The translations under genes were made by a program, and so were the position numbers. Below the pieces are notes generated by a model, which made no database searches, was not told the DNA's origin, and was given only the letters and a program-made list of their open reading frames with translations. Shown piece after piece: positions 16,913 through 25,802 of a DNA stretch of 64,000 bases. This DNA comes from Halorubrum vacuolatum. GTDB lineage: Archaea; Halobacteriota; Halobacteria; Halobacteriales; Haloferacaceae. Every line of letters begins with the position of its first letter. Position 1 is the stretch's first letter. The stretch spans positions 1 to 64,000 of the forward strand of contig NZ_FZNQ01000002.1 of the NCBI RefSeq assembly GCF_900188065.1, written 5' to 3'.

Positions 16913-17650
16913 CTAGGATTTGATGAGGAGCTGCTCACGCTCCGGTTGAGCGGACTCCTCCCCCACGAGTTCGGGTTGGGTGTCGCTCGTCGGCGGCTCA
17001 TCGGTTTCGGTGGGGGTCTCCTGCACCGGGAGATCAGCAACAAAGCGCTTGACGAGTCGCTCCTCCGCACGGTGGAGCGTTTCGCTACACGTCGATTTGG
17101 CGATCCCGTACCGTTCGGCGAGTTCGGTGAGCGTACACTCACGTGGAGTATCGTAGTATCCGGCGTCCACCGCCTCCGTCAGGAGGTCGTGTTGTGTCTC
17201 GGTGAGCAGCCGGGTTGCGCCCTCGGAGCGGCTCACACAGTTCACATCGAATAAAACCCCCTCCCGCGCGAGTGCTCGGCCGAACGCCGAAAGGCGCTCC
17301 TGATCACAGAGGACCTCCACGGTCGTCCCCCCATCGATGACTTCGATGGGGAATTCCAAGGGAAGACCGGATGCATCTGCGGCGGCCACGAAGCGTGGCG
17401 GCTCCGCGGTGAGATTAAGCGTCACCTCGTGATCGGTCCGACCGACGACCGCCGCGGATTCGACCCCATCATGTCGTTCCAGTTCAGCGATTATCGCGTC
17501 GCCGTCGGCCGTAACGAGTGAGGCGAGCAGGTGGCTGGTCCCATTCCCGACGGCACCGCGCAAGCGGAACGCCGTCCGCGGATGCCGTCGAGAGATATCG
17601 CCGAGCCAGGTATCCTCCGGAACCGAGAGCCGGATCCGAACCCACGTCAT
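16913..17650 (-). CDS. HTH_10 family transcriptional regulator (bacterio-opsin activator-like)
   Basis: A 245-residue protein. The N-terminal 150 residues form the sensor-like region typical of haloarchaeal Bat-type regulators, starting MTWVRIRLSVPED. The C-terminal HTH_10 domain is LLTETQHDLLTEAVDAGYYD followed by the helix-turn-helix LTELAERYGIAKSTCSETLHRAEE. The tail is a Pro/Thr/Glu-rich acidic extension. The start follows family homology; upstream frame is noise. It is transcribed divergently from the radical SAM gene, suggesting it may control that gene. Confidence 0.9.
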   Translation of the reverse strand: MTWVRIRLSVPEDTWLGDISRRHPRTAFRLRGAVGNGTSHLLASLVTADGDAIIAELERHDGVESAAVVGRTDHEVTLNLTAEPPRFVAAADASGLPLEFPIEVIDGGTTVEVLCDQERLSAFGRALAREGVLFDVNCVSRSEGATRLLTETQHDLLTEAVDAGYYDTPRECTLTELAERYGIAKSTCSETLHRAEERLVKRFVADLPVQETPTETDEPPTSDTQPELVGEESAQPEREQLLIKS

Positions 17651-17930
17651 CGTCGTCCTCCCCGTATCGTGCCGAGGGATCGCTGTGACCGAGCAATGCG
17701 TGTGTACACCATAGTCGATCATCGCGGTCCGTGACCCTCTGAGTAGCCCTTCACGCATCCAGATTTTTAAATCGACGGCCGGTCGGACCACCTTTGTGTA
17801 CCTCGCTTCGCCGAAGATCCATCCCATGCGGTGAGCCAAGATCCGCGACATGGCGAACATCTTCGCTCCCGTTCTCATCCCGTTGGAAAAGGGGTGTCGT
17901 TTGTTCGGTAATCCCTCACAAGTAGCCCGT

Positions 17931-18998
17931 ATGTTTGGTGTGATCGACGTGGACCAGTCGCCGCTCGTGTTGATCTGGGAGGTGACGCAGGCGTGTGGGT
18001 TGGCCTGCCGCCACTGTCGGGCCGCCGCGGTTCCCCGCCGACATCCCGAGGAACTTGACACCGAGGAGGCCAAGGCGCTGCTCGATGACGCCGCCGAATT
18101 CGGTGACGGACAACTCGTCGTGCTCTCCGGCGGCGATCCACTGATGCGAGAGGACCTCCCGGAACTCGTTCGCTATGGAACCGATCGGGGGCTGCGGATG
18201 GCGGTCACGCCGAGCGGGACACGATCGCTCACACGCGAGCGCATTGCCGAACTCGCCGACGCCGGGATGGCCCGCATGGCCGTCAGCCTCGACGGGGCGA
18301 CCCGCGAGTCACACGACGCGTTCCGTGGCGAGGAGAGCTACGCCGACACGATCGCCGCGGCGGAGGCCGCACGGGAACACGGGATCCCCGTGCAGGTGAA
18401 CACGACCGTCTGCGCCGATACGGTCGAGGAACTCCCGGCGATCCGTGAGCTGGTCGGCGAGGTCGGCGTCGTGTTGTGGAGCGTATTTTTCCTCGTTCGT
18501 GTCGGACGCGGGGGCGTGTTGACACCCATTTCACCCGTCCGTGCCGAGGGGATCATGGAGTGGCTCCACGATGTCGACGCCGAGGAGCCGTTCGGCGTGA
18601 AGACGACCGAGGCTCCATTCTATCGACGGGTCGGACTTCAGCGCGAAGACGGCGGCCGGGAGGGGAGCCGTCGACGGGCGGGGGTCAGGGCCGGCTGTGG
18701 GTTCGCGTTCGTGAGCCACACCGGCGAGGTGTATCCCTCGGGGTTCCTCCCGCTTTCGGCCGGAAACGTGCGGGAGTCGTCGATCGTGGACGTCTACCGT
18801 GAGTCGGCGCTCTTCCGCTCGCTTCGAAATCCGGACGGCTTTACTGGCAAATGTGGGGCCTGCGAGTTCAGACACGTCTGTGGCGGGAGTCGATCGCGTG
18901 CGTACGCCGAGACCGGCGACCCGGCCGGAAGCGACCCGCTCTGTCCGTACGTTCCGGAAGGATACGATGGACCGCTTCCGGCACGGATCGCGGATTGA
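17931..18998 (+). CDS. Radical SAM/SPASM domain protein (TIGR04053-like)
   Basis: A 355-residue enzyme. The radical SAM [4Fe-4S] site is C22-x3-C26-x2-C29 (CGLACRHC), preceded by the family-typical PLVLIWEVTQ. The GGDP SAM-binding motif follows. At the C-terminus is a SPASM segment with Cys in AGCGF, KCGAC, HVCGG and PLCPY for auxiliary clusters. Relatives include heme-pathway enzymes (AhbC/AhbD, NirJ) and peptide-modifying maturases. No small precursor peptide gene is obvious next to it. The start at MFGVIDVD matches the family; an ATG at 17850 is the alternative. A TATA-like TTTTTAAAT lies near 17764. Confidence 0.88.
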   Translation: MFGVIDVDQSPLVLIWEVTQACGLACRHCRAAAVPRRHPEELDTEEAKALLDDAAEFGDGQLVVLSGGDPLMREDLPELVRYGTDRGLRMAVTPSGTRSLTRERIAELADAGMARMAVSLDGATRESHDAFRGEESYADTIAAAEAAREHGIPVQVNTTVCADTVEELPAIRELVGEVGVVLWSVFFLVRVGRGGVLTPISPVRAEGIMEWLHDVDAEEPFGVKTTEAPFYRRVGLQREDGGREGSRRRAGVRAGCGFAFVSHTGEVYPSGFLPLSAGNVRESSIVDVYRESALFRSLRNPDGFTGKCGACEFRHVCGGSRSRAYAETGDPAGSDPLCPYVPEGYDGPLPARIAD

Positions 18999-19084
18999 TC
19001 GGTGGGTGGATCGACCACCGGCGGATGAGCCCCCAGGTGGGGACGCCCCGTGTGTCCAAACCCTGACGTCCGATCAGCCCGACC

Positions 19085-19098
19085 GCAATGTTTTTTTG
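19085..19098 (+). terminator. T-run after the radical SAM gene
   Basis: A T7 run (19091-19097) about 90 bp beyond the stop codon marks the end of a GC-rich stretch and the beginning of an AT-rich intergenic area. U-rich ends are the usual archaeal termination signal. No stable stem precedes it. Confidence 0.4.
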
Positions 19099-19158
19099 AT
19101 ATAGATAGTAAGTTCTTCATCAGCCGACCGTTCGCCCCCCCTCGAGGACTGCTAATTG

Positions 19159-19198
19159 ACTACAACAGGAGTAGTAACACAGTCAAAAGTTATATTTA
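19159..19198 (+). promoter_or_regulatory. Promoter and candidate operator of the sugar ABC operon
   Basis: A clear TATA box TATATTTA lies at 19191-19198, 28-35 bp before the ATG at 19226, so the transcript has little or no leader. Just upstream is a perfect 5-bp inverted repeat with a 7-bp spacer, ACTAC-N7-GTAGT (19159-19175). The position directly upstream of the BRE/TATA is where archaeal activators commonly bind. The regulator is unknown; a TrmB-like sugar regulator is an attractive guess. Confidence 0.65.
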
Positions 19199-19225
19199 GC
19201 GGCTCTACATAACACTCGAAACGTA

Positions 19226-20686
19226 ATGGTCGATACTGACTCAAACGGTGACCTGAGAGAGAGCAGCGTCTCCCGACGTCGCTTCATGGCGGCGACCGGT
19301 GCAACGGGCGCGGCGATGGGGATCGCTGGGTGTTTGGGCGGGGATGACGACGAGGACGGACCGACGACGATCCAACTGTCAGCCGACGCGGACTTTCAGG
19401 AGATCGAAGACGAGATCGAGGCCGCGCTGTACGACGCCGGCCTGTCGGAGGAGATCGAACTCGAGGTCCTTCCCGGCGACTTCGAGACCGACTCCCGGCG
19501 TGAGGACTATCAGGCGGCGCTCGACGCCGGCCGAGGCGACCCGGACATCTTCATGATGGACAGCGGATGGACGATCCCGTTCATCCTGCGTGAACAGGTT
19601 CTCAACCTCGAAGAGGAACTGTCCGATGACGTCCTCTCGCGGGTCGAAAACGAGTACCTGGAGGCTGCCGTCGATACAGCAACGCACCCGGAGACGGGGG
19701 AGCTCTTCGCGCTTCCGTTCTTCCCCGACTATCCGGTTATGCAGTACCGGAAGGATCTCGTCGAGGAGGCCGGCTACGATCCCGAGGGCGAAAACTGGGC
19801 GACCGAGCCGATGTCCTGGCAGGAGTGGGCCGAGATGGTCGCCGACGTGTGGGACTACCACGGCGGCGAGGACGAGTACACCTACGGGTTCACCACCCAG
19901 GCGGCCGCCTACGAGGGGCTCGCCTGCTGTACGTTCAACGAGACGATGTCCTCGTTCGGCGGCGCGTTCTTCGGCGGCCGCGAGAACCTCTTCGACCGCA
20001 GCGATCGGCCGGTGACGGTGACCGAGGAGCCGGTCATCGAGACGATCCGGATGATGCGCGCGTTCATGTACGGCGACGAGGACGAGGAGGCCCACCCGGA
20101 CTTCCCGCAGATCACGAACGACGACCTCGTGCAGTACACCGAGGAGGACGCCCGTGAGCCGTTCACGAACGGCAACGCCATCTTCCACCGTAACTGGCCC
20201 TACTCGGTCGTCATCAACGGCGAGGAGGACGCGTTCGGCGAGGACCTGGGCACGATGCCGCTTCCGTACGGTGTCTCACCGGGGGACTCCCAGTACGACG
20301 GCCTCGGCGGCACCCAGCACGCGCTCGGTGGCTGGCATCTCGCAGTCAACCCGAACTCCAACAACGTTCAGGCCGCTCTCGAGGTCCTCGAGGCGTTCGT
20401 CGACGACGACGTCATGCTCACGATCTTCGAACTGAACGGCAACCTGCCGCCGGTTCCGGAGGTCGTCGAAGCGGCCGATCCAGGCGAACTCGGCCCGATC
20501 GGCCGCTACCTCGACACGCTTGCCGTGGCAGGGGAACACACGATTCCGCGTCCAGTCACCGACGTCTGGCCACAACAAGCCGCACAGGTCTATCAGGAGG
20601 TCCACGACGCCTATACGCAGACGAAGACACCTGAGGAGGCGATGGAAGACCTGCAAGAACAGCTCGAAACGAGCGATCAGGACTGA
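19226..20686 (+). CDS. Sugar ABC transporter substrate-binding lipoprotein (CUT1, Tat-exported)
   Basis: A 486-residue extracellular solute-binding protein, family 1 type. The N-terminus has a twin-arginine signal (SRRRFMAATG) followed by the lipobox GIAGC, so it is exported folded and lipid-anchored outside the cell. The mature part begins with an acidic linker. Typical SBP elements are the ALDAGRGDPDIFMMD and YRKDLVEEAGYDP segments, the latter characteristic of trehalose/maltose/multiple-sugar binders. The exact sugar is unknown. It is first in a four-gene operon. Confidence 0.93.
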   Translation: MVDTDSNGDLRESSVSRRRFMAATGATGAAMGIAGCLGGDDDEDGPTTIQLSADADFQEIEDEIEAALYDAGLSEEIELEVLPGDFETDSRREDYQAALDAGRGDPDIFMMDSGWTIPFILREQVLNLEEELSDDVLSRVENEYLEAAVDTATHPETGELFALPFFPDYPVMQYRKDLVEEAGYDPEGENWATEPMSWQEWAEMVADVWDYHGGEDEYTYGFTTQAAAYEGLACCTFNETMSSFGGAFFGGRENLFDRSDRPVTVTEEPVIETIRMMRAFMYGDEDEEAHPDFPQITNDDLVQYTEEDAREPFTNGNAIFHRNWPYSVVINGEEDAFGEDLGTMPLPYGVSPGDSQYDGLGGTQHALGGWHLAVNPNSNNVQAALEVLEAFVDDDVMLTIFELNGNLPPVPEVVEAADPGELGPIGRYLDTLAVAGEHTIPRPVTDVWPQQAAQVYQEVHDAYTQTKTPEEAMEDLQEQLETSDQD

Positions 20687-20693
20687 CGGAGAG

Positions 20694-21713
20694 ATGGCCA
20701 CAGATAGCTCGAAAGACGGCCCAACCGCCTTGCGGCGTCTGATATACGGACCCGTCAACCGGATGGAGACGCTCAGCGAGGCCGCATACGCGTACATCCT
20801 GTTGATCCCGGCGTTCATTCTGCTGGCGATCGTGGCGTTTTATCCGCTCATCGATACCTTCCGGATGTCGCTGCTGTCGGACGAGACCGCGGGTCCCGAC
20901 CCCTTCGGCGAATTCGTCGGGATTCAGAACTACATCGACGTGCTCACCGGAAACACCCGCCTGACGCGTGAGTTCGTCGACGTCGGTCTCACGGGATCGT
21001 TCCCGTTCCTCGAACTCGGAACACCGTTCCTTCGACAGGCATTGTTCGTCACGCTCGCGTTCGCGATCTTGAGCGTCATCTTCGAGACCCTTATCGGGTT
21101 CGGACAGGCACTGGTCCTGGACAAGGAGTTCCGTGGCCGCCGCTGGGTGCGCGTCGCGATCATCCTCCCGTGGGCGATCCCGGTCGCGATCCAGGGGATG
21201 TTGTTCTTCCTGATCTTCCAGCCGACGGTCGGATTCGCCTCCGATCTGATGCAGTGGTTGGGGATCTTCGGATCGTCGCCGCTCGCGAGCAGTCGAGATG
21301 GGTTCATTATCGTTCTCGTCGCCGACATCTGGAAGACGGCGGCGTTCATGGCCCTGCTCATTCTCGCCGGGCTCCAGAGCGTCGATCGAAGCCTCTACGA
21401 TGTCGCACGGGTGTCGGGAGCGTCCCCGTGGCAACGGTTCAAGCTGATCACGCTGCCCATCGTGATGCCGGCGCTGATCGTCGCGATGCTGTTCCGCACC
21501 CTGGACGCGATGCGCGTCTACGGGGTGATCGACTCGACGGTCGGCTGTTCGACCGTTCCGTCGCTCACCTGTCTCGTCGTCGACGGTCTCTTCGGGGGAA
21601 CGCGAATATACGCGACGGCGGCGACGGTGGCGTTCATGACGGCCGTCATCATCGGGCTGGTGGTGATCGTCTATCTGTGGGGCTTCCGTGAAACCGAAGG
21701 AGGGTTCGCCTAA
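20694..21713 (+). CDS. Sugar ABC transporter permease (MalF-type)
   Basis: A 339-residue inner-membrane subunit with six main helices. The EAA coupling loop reads YDVARVSGASPWQRFKLITL followed by PIVMPAL, which contacts the ATPase. A sizeable periplasm-facing loop follows helix 1. The start chosen (7 bp after the binding-protein stop) gives MATDSSKDG; the frame extends upstream but overlaps the previous gene. It forms the translocation pore with the next gene's product. Confidence 0.93.
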   Translation: MATDSSKDGPTALRRLIYGPVNRMETLSEAAYAYILLIPAFILLAIVAFYPLIDTFRMSLLSDETAGPDPFGEFVGIQNYIDVLTGNTRLTREFVDVGLTGSFPFLELGTPFLRQALFVTLAFAILSVIFETLIGFGQALVLDKEFRGRRWVRVAIILPWAIPVAIQGMLFFLIFQPTVGFASDLMQWLGIFGSSPLASSRDGFIIVLVADIWKTAAFMALLILAGLQSVDRSLYDVARVSGASPWQRFKLITLPIVMPALIVAMLFRTLDAMRVYGVIDSTVGCSTVPSLTCLVVDGLFGGTRIYATAATVAFMTAVIIGLVVIVYLWGFRETEGGFA

Positions 21714-22720
21714 TGAGCGAAGAGAGCGCAGCTGAGAGACTGAAGGAGTATTCGCCGGGTGAGGAGCCCGAACTGGACCGTGGTCCACTGGAGCAGTGGG
21801 CGGCGAAGATGATCTCGAACCCCGAGCGCGCGTACAAGGCGATGTTCTACACCGCGACGGTGTTTTTCCTCGTCACGACGCTGTTCCCGTTCTACTGGCT
21901 GCTCATGGTGGCGCTAACCCGCCAAGGAAATCTACAGAACATCGTCTTCGTGCCGGGCAGTTTCGATCCCGCGCTGCTCGCGGAGGGGGACATCACCATG
22001 GGGATCAATTTCCTGGCGTTCGTTGAGGTGTTCACGACGGTGCCGTTCCATCGGTACATCTTCAACAGCTTCGTCATCGCCTCGGTGACGACGGTGATCG
22101 TCATCGTCGTCGCGAGCCTCGCGGGCTACGTCTTCGGCCGGTTACGGTTCAAGTTCAAGGGACCCCTGCTGCTGTTGGTGCTCATCGTCTCGTTCTTCCC
22201 ACCGGCGGCGTTCTTCATCCCGCTGAACCAACTGTTCAACACGAACGTGGATATCCTGCGACCCGTCCTCACGGACGGATCGCTATATAACACGCCGTAC
22301 GCGATGCTCATCCCGTTCTCGGCGCTGTTCATGCCGCTTTCGATCTTCATCCTCACGACCTTCTATTCACAGATCCCGGACGGGCTTGAGGATGCGGCCC
22401 GCGTCGAGGGAACGACCCGCGTCGGCGCGCTGTTCCGCGTCATCGCGCCGCTGTCGGCACCCGGCGTCGCAACCGCCGGGGTGTTGACCTTCATCGCCGT
22501 CTACAACGAGTACTTCTTCTCCTCGTTGATGACGGACGGCCGCGAGCACAACTGGGCGCCGCTGGTCGAGGGAATCTTGCGCTACCAGGGGCAACACGAG
22601 GTACTGTTCAACCTGATGGCGGCCGCGAGCATCGCCGGGGTCATCCCCGTCGCGCTGCTCGTCGTCGTCGCACAGGAGAAGATCGTAAGCGGACTCACAT
22701 CGGGGGCACTCAAGGAGTAA
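21713..22720 (+). CDS. Sugar ABC transporter permease (MalG-type)
   Basis: A 335-residue permease with an acidic 35-residue N-terminal tail, then six helices. The EAA loop is LEDAARVEGTTRVGALFRVI followed by APLSAPG. Its start codon overlaps the stop of the upstream permease by one base (TAATG), implying translational coupling. It pairs with the MalF-type subunit in a heterodimeric pore for a CUT1 sugar importer. Confidence 0.93.
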   Translation: MSEESAAERLKEYSPGEEPELDRGPLEQWAAKMISNPERAYKAMFYTATVFFLVTTLFPFYWLLMVALTRQGNLQNIVFVPGSFDPALLAEGDITMGINFLAFVEVFTTVPFHRYIFNSFVIASVTTVIVIVVASLAGYVFGRLRFKFKGPLLLLVLIVSFFPPAAFFIPLNQLFNTNVDILRPVLTDGSLYNTPYAMLIPFSALFMPLSIFILTTFYSQIPDGLEDAARVEGTTRVGALFRVIAPLSAPGVATAGVLTFIAVYNEYFFSSLMTDGREHNWAPLVEGILRYQGQHEVLFNLMAAASIAGVIPVALLVVVAQEKIVSGLTSGALKE

Positions 22721-22723
22721 TCC

Positions 22724-23851
22724 ATGGCGGACGTACAACTACAACACATCACGAAGGAGTATGGTGACGTAACGGCAGTCGATGATATGAACCTCGAGAT
22801 ACGGGACGGCGAGTTCGTCACGTTCGTCGGTCCGTCGGGGTGTGGGAAATCGACCACGATGGAGACGATCGCGGGCCTCACGCTTCCCACGGACGGGAAG
22901 GTGACGATCGGCGACCGCGACGTCACGAACCTTCCACCGAAGGATCGGGGCATCTCGATGGTCTTTCAGAACATCGCGCTGTTCCCGCACATGGACGTCT
23001 ATGACAACATCTCCTTCGGGCTTCGGCTGCGGAAGTACGAGGAGGAGGAGATAGACCGCCGCGTCGAGAACGCCGCGGAGGTCGTCCAGCTGGAGGGGAT
23101 GATGGACCGGATGCCGGACGAGATGTCGGGCGGACAGCGCCAGCGCGTCGCGATCGCCCGCGCGATCGTTCGGAATCCGGATGTCTTCTTAATGGACGAG
23201 CCGTTGGCGAACCTCGACGCGAAGCTCCGCGTCCACATGCGAACGGAGCTCCAGCGGCTCCACAAGGAGCTTGATACGACGATCATCTACGTCACTCACG
23301 ACCAGGCCGAGGCGATGACGATGTCCGATCGGATCGCCGTCATCAATGCCGGACAGCTCCAGCAGATCGACCCGCCGCTGGTCTGTTATAACAAGCCGGC
23401 GAACATCTTCGTCGCCGGTTTTATCGGATCGCCGTCGATGAACTTCCTCGAGGGCGAGGTGACCGACTCCGGATTCAGCTCCGAACACGTCGAGATCGAA
23501 TTCGACGTCGACAACCATGCCGCACGCGTCGGTGACAAGGTCACGCTCGGGGTGCGTCCGGAGGACGTCTACATCGCCGATTCCTCATCCGCGGTCGAGG
23601 ACCGCTCAGCGCGGTTCGAAGCGCACTCGGACGTCATCGAGCCGATGGGGAACGAGATCTTCGTCTACCTCAAACTCGGCGAACCCGGTCGGGTTCGCAT
23701 GGACGACCAGGCGGCCGACGATCAGGTGCTCATGAGCGTCGATCCGGACGTGCCCGTCGAGGAGGATCAGGAGATGGACGTCGTCTTCGACCGGTCCCGG
23801 CTCCATCTCTTCGATACCGCATCGGGCGAGGCGATCAGCCACGGCTTCTGA
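22724..23851 (+). CDS. ABC transporter ATP-binding protein (MalK/UgpC family)
   Basis: A 375-residue ATPase powering the sugar importer. Walker A is GPSGCGKST, the ABC signature MSGGQRQRVAIARA, Walker B VFLMDEPLANLDAKLR, and the switch His lies in VTHDQAEAMT. The C-terminal 130 residues form the TOBE/OB regulatory domain that binds EIIA-like or sensory partners in other systems. It starts 3 bp after the permease stop. Generic MalK proteins often serve several importers. Confidence 0.94.
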   Translation: MADVQLQHITKEYGDVTAVDDMNLEIRDGEFVTFVGPSGCGKSTTMETIAGLTLPTDGKVTIGDRDVTNLPPKDRGISMVFQNIALFPHMDVYDNISFGLRLRKYEEEEIDRRVENAAEVVQLEGMMDRMPDEMSGGQRQRVAIARAIVRNPDVFLMDEPLANLDAKLRVHMRTELQRLHKELDTTIIYVTHDQAEAMTMSDRIAVINAGQLQQIDPPLVCYNKPANIFVAGFIGSPSMNFLEGEVTDSGFSSEHVEIEFDVDNHAARVGDKVTLGVRPEDVYIADSSSAVEDRSARFEAHSDVIEPMGNEIFVYLKLGEPGRVRMDDQAADDQVLMSVDPDVPVEEDQEMDVVFDRSRLHLFDTASGEAISHGF

Positions 23852-23962
23852 CCCGATTCGACGGCTGCGCCCCCTCGTCGGTCGCCGCGGCCGCCGCAAA
23901 CCCGCGTTTTCCCCGAAGTGCGACGTGTTTTAGTGTCTTCACCGTCCCTGACAAGCCAAGAG

Positions 23963-24637
23963 ATGCCACGCGAACAGTATCAGACGAAACTCGAGAACCT
24001 CCGTGAGGACGTCCTGTACATGTCGGAGGTCGTCGCCGAGGCGCTCAGGAACGGGCTCGATGCACTGGAGCGGCGCGACGCCGACCTCGGCGAGGAGGTG
24101 ATCGTCGGCGACGCCGAGATCAACGACCTCTACCTCGACCTCGAGGGACAGTGTACCGACCTCATCGCGCTTCAACAGCCCGTCGCCGGCGACCTTCGGT
24201 TCATCGCGGCCTCGTTTAAGATCATCACCGACCTCGAACGTATTGCCGACCTCGCGACGCACCTCGGTCGATACGCGCGTGCGGGCAACCGGGAGGTCTA
24301 TCCGGACGTCGACGTCCAGCGGATCGGGGAGATGACCCTCGAGATGTTGGAGGGTGCGATGGCGGCCTACGAGCAATCGGACGTGGACGGCTGTTATGCG
24401 GTCGCCGAGATGGACGACGATCTCGACGCGTTGTGTGAGACCGCGAGCGACGTGGTCGTCCGCGACCTCATCACGCGTGATGAGTTGGACGCCGATGAGG
24501 ACATCGAGACGATGATGGAAAACGTCTCCCGGTTGCTGCTCACGATCCGCGACCTCGAACGTGTCGGCGATCACGCCGTGAACATCGCGGCACGGTCGCT
24601 GTATATGATCGAAAACGACGACGAGTTGCTATATTAA
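23963..24637 (+). CDS. phoU: Phosphate uptake regulator PhoU
   Basis: A 224-residue all-helical protein made of two PhoU repeats, each ending in the metal-binding E/D-x3-D-type segment: FKIITDLERIADLATH (first) and LLTIRDLERVGDHAVN (second). PhoU proteins bind Pst transporters and repress phosphate uptake. No Pst genes are near, so this may be a free-standing copy. The start is MPREQYQ; upstream residues do not belong to the family. Its stop directly abuts the stop of the convergent aminopeptidase gene. Confidence 0.92.
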   Translation: MPREQYQTKLENLREDVLYMSEVVAEALRNGLDALERRDADLGEEVIVGDAEINDLYLDLEGQCTDLIALQQPVAGDLRFIAASFKIITDLERIADLATHLGRYARAGNREVYPDVDVQRIGEMTLEMLEGAMAAYEQSDVDGCYAVAEMDDDLDALCETASDVVVRDLITRDELDADEDIETMMENVSRLLLTIRDLERVGDHAVNIAARSLYMIENDDELLY

Positions 24638-25585
24638 CTACGCCGGAAGCGTCACCGCCTCGCCGTCGGCATACACCGTCGGATCGGTGAGGATCCCGTC
24701 GAGGTGAAGGGGCGCTTCGGTCTCGCCACCGATACCGGCGTTGTCCCCGATGGCGATGTGGACGGTTCCGGCGGCCTTCTCATCGAGGAGGACGGACCCG
24801 ACAAGCTCTTCGACGCCGACGTTCGTTCCGATGCCGAGCTCCGCGAGGTTGTAGGCGTCGTCCCCGACGGCTTCCGCACCCGCTTCGACCTGTGCGCGGA
24901 TCGCTTCGTCCGATATGTGGGTCACGAAGCCGTCTTCGACCTCGAACCGGAGCGTCTCGCCCGCTTCCAGCCGGCCGTGCGGGCGCATCGTCCCGTCGAC
25001 GACGTACGTTCCGGTGGCCGTCTCGGGTGCGACGAACACCTCGCCGGCCGGGAGGTTCGAGAAGGAGCCCGGCTCGTGGACGATCCCGGTATCCGAGAGC
25101 CACTCGCGGTCGCCGATCCCGAAGGTGATGTCCGTGCCCGCGGGCGCGGTGACGCGGATCTCCTCGGCGTCCGCGACCTGCTTCAACACCGCGGCGCTGT
25201 GCTCGGCGATCGCCTCATAATCGGCATCGAGTCCCGCGATGAACACCTCCTCCGTGATACCCGGCAACGTCGATCCACGCGCGCCGGCATCGCAGGCGGC
25301 CCCCCGGGCACGTGTGTGGCTGAGGCTCTTCGTCGTCGGCGCGAGGAACACGTCCCCGGCGGCCATCGCGGCCGCGACCGGGGCCGGCGGCTCCGCGCCG
25401 TGCTGTTCGCCCGGGGGATATCGGAGCAGACTCACGTCGTCGGTCGTCCGCCGCGCCGCCTCGTACAGCGCCTCGCCGATCCGTTGCCGCTTGTCGTCCG
25501 TGATCACGGTGACGGTCTCATCGGACCCGACCGCCAGACACTGTTCGATCGCCGTTCGGGCCGCGGTGGCGAGCTGGTCGCTCAT
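24638..25585 (-). CDS. M29-type aminopeptidase
   Basis: A 315-residue cocatalytic metallopeptidase of the AmpS/PepT family. The metal-binding motifs are in the C-terminal half: SNLPAGEVFVAPE, NLAELGIGTN, DEKAAGTVHIAIGDN and HLDGI. These supply Glu, Glu, His and Asp ligands. The protein is shorter than the bacterial enzymes (about 400 residues) but has every core motif. It should trim N-terminal residues from peptides in the cytoplasm. The start at MSDQLATAAR is preferred over the Met 13 codons upstream. Confidence 0.88.
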   Translation of the reverse strand: MSDQLATAARTAIEQCLAVGSDETVTVITDDKRQRIGEALYEAARRTTDDVSLLRYPPGEQHGAEPPAPVAAAMAAGDVFLAPTTKSLSHTRARGAACDAGARGSTLPGITEEVFIAGLDADYEAIAEHSAAVLKQVADAEEIRVTAPAGTDITFGIGDREWLSDTGIVHEPGSFSNLPAGEVFVAPETATGTYVVDGTMRPHGRLEAGETLRFEVEDGFVTHISDEAIRAQVEAGAEAVGDDAYNLAELGIGTNVGVEELVGSVLLDEKAAGTVHIAIGDNAGIGGETEAPLHLDGILTDPTVYADGEAVTLPA

Positions 25586-25714
25586 AGTCCACGGTGGGGG
25601 ATCCAACGCGTTAGCCCTTGTCATCCCGGCGACCTACCCGGCGGGCTCGGTGTAACCCCCTTGTAGGAGTAAAATACCCTATTACGTATTTGAGTTACAG
25701 GCGACGATCCGTCG

Positions 25715-25778
25715 AATTAACCGAGCCGTTACTCAGCGCGTAGTTAATTTATTACACCATTTCTCGAAAGAATTATAC
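25715..25778 (+). promoter_or_regulatory. AT-rich promoter/operator region of type II GAPDH gene
   Basis: A TATA-like AATTATACC (25770-25778) lies about 25-33 bp before the ATG at 25803. Upstream are a 7-bp inverted repeat (AATTAAC 25715-25721, GTTAATT 25743-25749) and, inside it, TACT-N7-TAGT (25730-25744), which loosely resembles the TACT-N7/8-GAGTA site described for the haloarchaeal regulator TrmB. The match is imperfect and regulation by TrmB is only inferred. Confidence 0.45.
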
Positions 25779-25802
25779 CCGGTGCCGGAGGATGACCCGA
25801 CA

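Noticed and set aside
23963-24637. PhoU as a fifth member of the sugar operon
   Set aside because: A 111-bp gap with a CGTGTTTTAG stretch separates it from the ATPase gene and its function is phosphate-related; separate transcription is more likely.
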